NCBI GenBank assembly: GCA_030054015.1
Contig: JASGCR010000006.1
Coordinates: 1-19,080 of the forward strand
From: Candidatus Symbiobacter sp.
Lineage (GTDB): Bacteria > Pseudomonadota > Alphaproteobacteria > Elsterales > Elsteraceae
DNA: 19,080 bases
Direction: 5' to 3'
The stretch's first letter is position 1, and each line of letters begins with the position of its first letter. Under the pieces are notes generated by a model that did no database searches, was not told the DNA's origin, and was given only the letters and a program-made list of their open reading frames with translations. Made by a program: the position numbers and the translations under genes. This document shows, in pieces, positions 14,342-19,080 of the stretch.

Positions 14342-15289
14342 ATGACTGCGATTGACGTTACGTCACACCCGCCTGATCAAACACCAGACAGCCAAACGCC
14401 CGTGGCTCGCACAGGGCGTCGCCTGGCATTTCGTTATACGCCGTGGTTATTTATGGCCCCGGCTATTATTTTCTTTGTCCTTTATGTGGTCATACCGATT
14501 GGCCGCTCGATGGTCCTAAGCCTGTATAAATGGGATGGGTTGGGCGAGAAATTATTTATCGGTTTTGATAATTATCGGGCTTTGTTTCATGACCCGCAAT
14601 TTTACACCGCCCTGGTGAATAATTTTTGGTGGCTGGTGTTTTTTTTGCTGTCGGTACCGATGGGATTGGCGATTGCGCTGTTCTTAAACCAAACCGTTTT
14701 TGGCATACGCCTGATTAAATCGCTGTTTTTCTTTCCCTTTGTCATCTCCCAGGTCGTGGTCGGGATGGTGTTTTCTTGGTTTTACGAGCCGAATTTTGGC
14801 CTGTTGGGGCATATTTATCGCTGGTTTGGCGCGGAACCGATTGCCCTCTTGGCCGATGACCGCTTTGTCACTTTTGGGATTATTTTTGCTGGCCTCTGGC
14901 CGCAAACCGCCTATACCATGATTTTGTATTTGACCGGATTAAACAGTCTTAGGCCGGAATTAATCGAGGCGGCGCGGATTGATGGCGCCAAAAGATTTAA
15001 ATTATTTTGGCATGTCATCTTACCGCAATTGCGACCGGCCAGTTTTATCGCCGTGGTGGTCACGGTCATTGGGGCCTTGCGTTCGTTTGACATGGTGTCG
15101 GTCATGACCAAGGGCGGGCCCTATGGCTCATCAACGGTGCTGGCCTATTACATGTATGAAACGGCATTGTCGGAATATGGCTATCGCATGGGCTATGGCG
15201 CGGCCATTGCGGTGATATTGTTCCTCATTATGATGGTGTACATAAGTTACTTTGTCTATCGCATGACCAAGAATGAGCGGGGGATGTAG
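14342..15289 (+). CDS. Sugar ABC transporter permease 1 (MalF/UgpA type)
   Basis: An inner-membrane permease of a CUT1 importer, 315 residues, with a cytoplasmic N-terminal tail of about 30 residues and six or so hydrophobic segments. The coupling (EAA) motif EAARIDGAKRFKLFWHVILPQLRP lies near residues 216-239. It contacts the ATPase Q-loop region in known systems. AGGGGGA lies about eleven bases before the ATG. An earlier ATG at 14332 is nearer that site but out of frame. The stop is separated from permease 2 by two bases, so the pair is translationally coupled. The gene begins the rightward operon, opposite the ATPase and binding-protein genes; together these supply a complete importer. Confidence 0.94.
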   Translation: MTAIDVTSHPPDQTPDSQTPVARTGRRLAFRYTPWLFMAPAIIFFVLYVVIPIGRSMVLSLYKWDGLGEKLFIGFDNYRALFHDPQFYTALVNNFWWLVFFLLSVPMGLAIALFLNQTVFGIRLIKSLFFFPFVISQVVVGMVFSWFYEPNFGLLGHIYRWFGAEPIALLADDRFVTFGIIFAGLWPQTAYTMILYLTGLNSLRPELIEAARIDGAKRFKLFWHVILPQLRPASFIAVVVTVIGALRSFDMVSVMTKGGPYGSSTVLAYYMYETALSEYGYRMGYGAAIAVILFLIMMVYISYFVYRMTKNERGM

Positions 15290-15291
15290 CC

Positions 15292-16143
15292 ATGTATCCA
15301 TTACCTATACAAAAACGCCACCAAACGGTGCGTTTTACCTATTACGTCGCTTTGCCGATTTTTTGTCTGTTGTGGCTGATTCCGTTATTGGCGGTGATCG
15401 CCACTTCGGTGCGCCCGATGGGGGATTTGAACGGCGGCAATTATTGGGGGCTGCCCTCATCATTTGATTTGGTTAAAAATTACAGCGAAATTTTTACCAA
15501 CGGGCCATTGGGCCTTTATATGCTCAACAGCCTGAAAGTCACCATTCCCACCGTGATTGGCACCATTATTTTGTCAAGTTTGGCCGGTTTTGCCTTGGCA
15601 AATTATGAATTTCGGCTGAATAAATGGGTCTTTATGTTTTTTGTGGCTGGAAATTTCGTGCCGTTTCAAATCCTCATGATTCCGGTGCGTGATTTTACCC
15701 TGAAAATTGGTTTGTATGATACGTCGTTGGGGTTGATATTTTTCCATATCGCTTTTCAAACCGGATTTAGCACGCTGTTTATGCGCAATTTTATCCGAGA
15801 ATTGCCGCGTGAATTGGTTGAATCGGCGCGGGTTGAGGGTCTGTCGGAATGGAAAATCTTTCGCTATATCATCCTGCCCTTGGTGCGACCGGCGGTGGCG
15901 TCCTTGGCCTTGTTGGAATTTACCTTTGTCTGGAATGATTTTTTCTGGTCTTTGGTACTTACGCAAAGTAAATATACCCAACCGGTGACGGCGGGAATCC
16001 TGGCGTTGAATGGGCAATATAGCAGTGCCTATAATTTAATGAGTGCGGCGGCTTTATGTGCCGCACTGCCGCCGATCATTGCCTTTTTTCTGTTGCAAAA
16101 GCATTTTATTGCCGGACTCACGCTCGGCGGGGGGCGGGAATGA
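15292..16143 (+). CDS. Sugar ABC transporter permease 2 (MalG/UgpE type)
   Basis: The second inner-membrane permease of the CUT1 importer, 283 residues, with about six membrane segments. Near residues 180-203 is the EAA motif ESARVEGLSEWKIFRYIILPLVRP, which docks on the ATPase dimer. A GGGGGA ribosome site lies inside the end of permease 1, seven bases before the ATG. Its stop overlaps the start of the alpha-galactosidase gene in an ATGA. The C-terminus FIAGLTLGGGRE is of the usual MalG kind (FVAGLTAGAVKG-like), so the gene is complete. Confidence 0.94.
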   Translation: MYPLPIQKRHQTVRFTYYVALPIFCLLWLIPLLAVIATSVRPMGDLNGGNYWGLPSSFDLVKNYSEIFTNGPLGLYMLNSLKVTIPTVIGTIILSSLAGFALANYEFRLNKWVFMFFVAGNFVPFQILMIPVRDFTLKIGLYDTSLGLIFFHIAFQTGFSTLFMRNFIRELPRELVESARVEGLSEWKIFRYIILPLVRPAVASLALLEFTFVWNDFFWSLVLTQSKYTQPVTAGILALNGQYSSAYNLMSAAALCAALPPIIAFFLLQKHFIAGLTLGGGRE

Positions 16144-18263
16144 GGGGCGAGGTTATTCACCTATCCAACGATCATTTGTCCCTACAATGGTACCAGGATC
16201 AGACGGGCAATTACAATTGGCTCTATGCGGGGGTAAAAACCCGGGATGGCGTGGTGTTGCCGCAATTTCGCAGCAGCAATATGTTGGATAATGAACCGCG
16301 TTTGGCGGTGATGCCGAGCCTGGGGGCCGGTTGGTTTTACCAAACTGGGGTAAAAATGGCGCGAAGAAGCCAATCCTTCAAGGGCTATTTCGACCGCGCC
16401 AGCCATGAAATATCCCATGATGGGATGGTGTTTAAGTTTCATGAAGATGATATGGGGGTCATTCTCACCCAATCATTTCACTTTGTCGGCGATGGGACAT
16501 GCGTGGCCGCACATTGCCAATTGGACAATGGCGGCGATCACGCGGTTGATTGCGACTGGTTGGCATCGCTCACTTTGCCGCTCGCGGTCACGGTGAAACA
16601 TATGCTGAGCCTGAATGGCCGCCACCTCAAAGAATTTCAAACCGAATGGCAAGAATTGGCGATGGGGACGGTGGTACGCGAAAATCGGCGGGGACGTACC
16701 TCGTTCGACAAGCCGCCATCTTTGATGTTCAGCGAATTTTGCGGGCAGGGTGCCGAGCATAATGGCCGCGTCGCGGCGGTACATTTGGCCTGGTCAGGCA
16801 ATAACCGCCTGGTGGTGGATCGCGGCGATGGGCAGTATTTTGTCCAAGCGGGGGAATTGTTTAACCAACCCCTAGAAATCGCGGCGGGCGCAAGCTATAC
16901 CACCCCGACCGCTTATTTTACCTTTAGCAACCAAGGCTTAAATGGGGCGAGCCAGAATTTTCACGCCCTCACCCGCCGCATCATGCCGCAATTATCGCGC
17001 CCGCGCCCGGCCTTACTCAATTCTTGGGAAGCGATATATTTCGATCACGCGGCGGAAAGATTACGCCAATTGGTCGATTCGGCGGCGGCCTTAGGGGTGG
17101 AGCGGTTTGTGCTGGATGATGGCTGGTTTCATGGCCGCCGCAATGACACAGCGGGTCTCGGCGATTGGTGGGTTGATAGGGCGGTCTATCCCCAGGGCCT
17201 GGGCTGGCTGATTGATCTCGTGCATGAGAAAAATATGGAGTTTGGCCTGTGGATTGAACCGGAAATGGTCAATCCCAACAGTGACCTCTATCAAAACCAT
17301 CCCGATTTTGCTTTGGCGGCGGGGCCGCGGCTTGTCACCGGCCGCAACCAAATGGTATTGGATTTCGCTAATCCGACGGTTTTCGATGATATTTACCAAA
17401 AAATCAGCAAAATATTAAGCGATCATGCGATTGATTTTATCAAATGGGACATGAACCGCGATATTGCCCCGTCAATCTCGCCCAATTTGGGGCTGGATGT
17501 GGCGCATCAGCAAACGCTCGCGGTTTACCGACTATGGGAAAAATTAACCCGCGATTTTCCCAAGATTGAATTTGAATCCTGCTCCTCCGGCGGCGGGCGC
17601 GTCGATTTGGGCATTTTACGCTATGCCGCGCGGGTATGGACCTCAGATTGCAACGATGCCCATGAAAGATTGACGATTCAAAGCGGATTCTTGCGGTTTT
17701 TCCCCCCCGAAATCATGGGGGCGCATGTTGGCCCCTCGCCCGCCCACACCACGGGCCGGCAACATAGCATGAGGTTCCGTTGCCAAGTCGCGTTTTTTGG
17801 GCATTTTGGTTTGGAACAACGGGTGGACGAAGTATCGGCTCATGACCAGGCGGTTTTGCGATTCTGGCTTGATGCCTATAAATCCAAGCGGCATTTGATC
17901 CACGGGCAAAAATTATGGCAAACCCATAATGGCGATGGGGTCATGGCCTGGATCAGCCATAATGCCAGCGAAAAATCCGGCATAATTGGCATTTACCGCG
18001 ATGCTGGCAATAATTTCACCTATCCCCCGCCAGTGCTTTTGCCCATGATGCGGGACTGGGGCAAGATTAAATTTCGCGTCATTGAAGACAGGCCACAAGA
18101 TAACAGCGACAAAATCGTTCACGCCACCGACGCGACCTGGCGTCAGGCCCTTGAGCATATATCGATCTCCAGTCGCTTTCTGGCCGATCATGGGCTTATC
18201 TTGCCGCAAATGCCGCCGGATACGGCAATTATGTTGCAATATGAGGAAGAATTGGTCGCGTGA
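16140..18263 (+). CDS. GH36 alpha-galactosidase
   Basis: Releases terminal alpha-galactose from melibiose/raffinose-type sugars, in the cytoplasm, as no signal peptide is seen. The 707-residue length fits bacterial GH36. A beta-sandwich N-terminal domain precedes a TIM barrel with FVLDDGWF (about 322-329), GLWIEPEMVNPNSDLY, nucleophile Asp437 in KWDMNR, ESCSSGGGR and acid/base Asp503 in WTSDCNDA. The 66-residue spacing of the catalytic pair suits the family. The frame is open from 16056, but the ATG at 16140 overlaps the permease 2 stop (ATGA) and has a GGGGCGGGA site. That makes a tight permease-permease-hydrolase operon. The last 35 bases overlap the convergent ruvX gene. Confidence 0.95.
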   Translation: MRGEVIHLSNDHLSLQWYQDQTGNYNWLYAGVKTRDGVVLPQFRSSNMLDNEPRLAVMPSLGAGWFYQTGVKMARRSQSFKGYFDRASHEISHDGMVFKFHEDDMGVILTQSFHFVGDGTCVAAHCQLDNGGDHAVDCDWLASLTLPLAVTVKHMLSLNGRHLKEFQTEWQELAMGTVVRENRRGRTSFDKPPSLMFSEFCGQGAEHNGRVAAVHLAWSGNNRLVVDRGDGQYFVQAGELFNQPLEIAAGASYTTPTAYFTFSNQGLNGASQNFHALTRRIMPQLSRPRPALLNSWEAIYFDHAAERLRQLVDSAAALGVERFVLDDGWFHGRRNDTAGLGDWWVDRAVYPQGLGWLIDLVHEKNMEFGLWIEPEMVNPNSDLYQNHPDFALAAGPRLVTGRNQMVLDFANPTVFDDIYQKISKILSDHAIDFIKWDMNRDIAPSISPNLGLDVAHQQTLAVYRLWEKLTRDFPKIEFESCSSGGGRVDLGILRYAARVWTSDCNDAHERLTIQSGFLRFFPPEIMGAHVGPSPAHTTGRQHSMRFRCQVAFFGHFGLEQRVDEVSAHDQAVLRFWLDAYKSKRHLIHGQKLWQTHNGDGVMAWISHNASEKSGIIGIYRDAGNNFTYPPPVLLPMMRDWGKIKFRVIEDRPQDNSDKIVHATDATWRQALEHISISSRFLADHGLILPQMPPDTAIMLQYEEELVA

Positions 18264-18717
18264 ACGCCGCATCCAACGCATTTTGCAAAATATAGGTGGC
18301 GGCGGATTGGTCGATGATGGCGGCGCGGCGGGCGCGGGACAGATCGGCGGCGATCATGATTTTCTCGGCGGCTTGGGTGGATAGGCGTTCGTCCTGGAAA
18401 AACATGGGCAATGAAATAAATTCGCCGAGATTACGCGCAAATTGGCGTACCGATTGGCAGCGTTTGCCGACCGTGCCGCTCATTTCGATGGGGTAGCCAA
18501 TCACCAGGGCGCAGACATCACGCTCGGCGATGATTTTTGCCAAAATGGCGGCATCGGCGGCGAATTTGCCGCGGCGGATGGTCATAAGGGCCGAGGCAAT
18601 CAAATGCGAGCGATCCGCAATCGCCAGGCCAATGGTTTTGCTGCCCACATCCAGGCCTAAGATCGGGCGGTTTTTTTCCACCGCATTTTTCCAGTCGGTT
18701 TTGTCAATAATGGGCAT
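18229..18717 (-). CDS. ruvX: YqgF/RuvX family nuclease (putative pre-16S rRNA nuclease)
   Basis: An RNase H-fold protein of 162 residues. The family is tied to 16S rRNA 5'-end maturation and was earlier proposed as a Holliday junction resolvase. Visible motifs are LGLDVGSKTIGLAIAD (about 20-35) with the first catalytic Asp, VIGYPIEMSGTVG, DERLST (about 109-114) and a late IDQSAATYILQNALD with the last catalytic Asp. The N-terminus (MPIIDKTDWKN) is about 15 residues longer than the minimal family start, and no strong ribosome site precedes 18717, so the start is less certain. The final twelve codons lie over the end of the alpha-galactosidase gene on the other strand. Confidence 0.92.
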   Translation of the reverse strand: MPIIDKTDWKNAVEKNRPILGLDVGSKTIGLAIADRSHLIASALMTIRRGKFAADAAILAKIIAERDVCALVIGYPIEMSGTVGKRCQSVRQFARNLGEFISLPMFFQDERLSTQAAEKIMIAADLSRARRAAIIDQSAATYILQNALDAAFTRPILPHIAT

Positions 18718-18760
18718 GAAGGATAATGTACCGCGAAAGGATGTTGAAAAGTATTATTTA

Positions 18761-19021
18761 GGGTAGTCTGAATAAGTCTAGTTTTACCCCCCCCTTCTAA
18801 AGGACGGTCTGAATAAGTCTCCTTTTGCCAAAAGAACGGCGCATTTGCGAGCGGCGAAGCCGCGAAGTAATCCAGAAAAATCCAGCAATTTCAAGATATT
18901 ACTGGATTGCTTCGCGGGCGTAAACGCCCGCTCGCAAATGCCACTTTTTTGTTTTTGAGACTTGATCGGACTAACCTAAAGAAGGGGGGGTAAATAAATT
19001 TTCGGATTAATCAGACCGTCC
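18761..19021. repeat. Type A element interrupted by a type B element
   Basis: Left end GGGTAGTCTGAATAAGTC (18761), then TAGTTTTA, eight C and TTCTAAA. After a 175-base insert come TAAAGAAG, seven G and TAAATAAATTTT, then the right end GATTAATCAGACCGTCC (to 19021). Removing the insert and one TAAA restores the hairpin seen intact at 28-51. The right end abuts TTAA (19022-19025), shared with the next element. Confidence 0.85.
18802..18976. repeat. Type B element inserted in a type A hairpin
   Basis: Ends GGACGGTCTGAATAAGTCTC and GAGACTTGATCGGACTAACC are imperfect inverted repeats (about 14 of 20). TAAA flanks it at 18798-18801 and 18977-18980, an apparent target duplication. Inside are GCATTTGCGAGC and GCTCGCAAATGC, AATCCAG and CTGGATT, and hairpin CGGGCG-TAAA-CGCCCG (18915-18930). 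No coding capacity. Confidence 0.88.
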
Positions 19022-19025
19022 TTAA

Positions 19026-19080
19026 GGAAGGTCTGAACAAGTCTAGTTTTACCCCCCCTTCTTTAGAAGGGGGGGAAAGC
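19026..19080. repeat. Type A element, right-edge partial copy
   Basis: Left terminal repeat GGAAGGTCTGAACAAGTC (19026) follows TTAA. Then come TAGTTTTA and an intact C7/G7 hairpin (19052-19075). The window ends before its right terminal repeat. Confidence 0.8.

Overview
The window reads as a chromosomal segment of an alphaproteobacterium. The basis is the truB-rpsO-pnp order and the alphaproteobacterial style of its PNPase, S15 and TruB. I cannot name the genus. Coding density is high. Base composition is moderately GC-rich, except for one AT-richer gene (the restriction-modification gene at 6637-8865).

Layout. Positions 98-1249 (minus) hold trpD. Positions 1532-2662 (plus) hold a Bax inhibitor-1/YccA-like membrane protein and then a small secreted I78-type peptidase inhibitor. 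Positions 2923-6507 (minus) hold the RNA/ribosome cluster truB-rpsO-pnp. Positions 6637-8865 (plus) hold a single-chain enzyme joining a PD-(D/E)XK nuclease-like N-terminus to an adenine-type DNA methyltransferase. It stands upstream of truB, where many alphaproteobacteria carry rbfA/infB. Positions 9284-18263 hold a divergent galactoside-uptake and hydrolysis locus. Its leftward arm encodes a MalK/UgpC-type ATPase, a GH42 beta-galactosidase and a sugar-binding protein. Its rightward arm encodes two CUT1 permeases and a GH36 alpha-galactosidase. ruvX (yqgF, 18229-18717, minus) overlaps the 3' end of the alpha-galactosidase gene.

How the galactoside genes fit together: the secreted binding protein and two permeases, powered by the ATPase, would import alpha- and beta-galactosides, which the two cytoplasmic glycosidases would cleave. 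No transcription factor gene for the locus lies in the window.

The most unusual content is in the intergenic DNA. Nearly every longer gap holds non-coding, strongly palindromic, MITE-like elements of three kinds: A, a C7/G7 hairpin; B, a GCAATCC/GGATTGC palindrome; C, an ATTACCC/GGGTAAT multi-hairpin. Their cores are unrelated, but most recognisable ends carry variants of one terminal sequence close to GGAAGGTCTGAACAAGTC, next to TTAA or TAAA. One B element sits inside an A hairpin with an apparent TAAA target duplication. Helices of B and C show compensatory base changes between copies. The window begins and ends in A elements, so its limits may be repeat-induced contig breaks.
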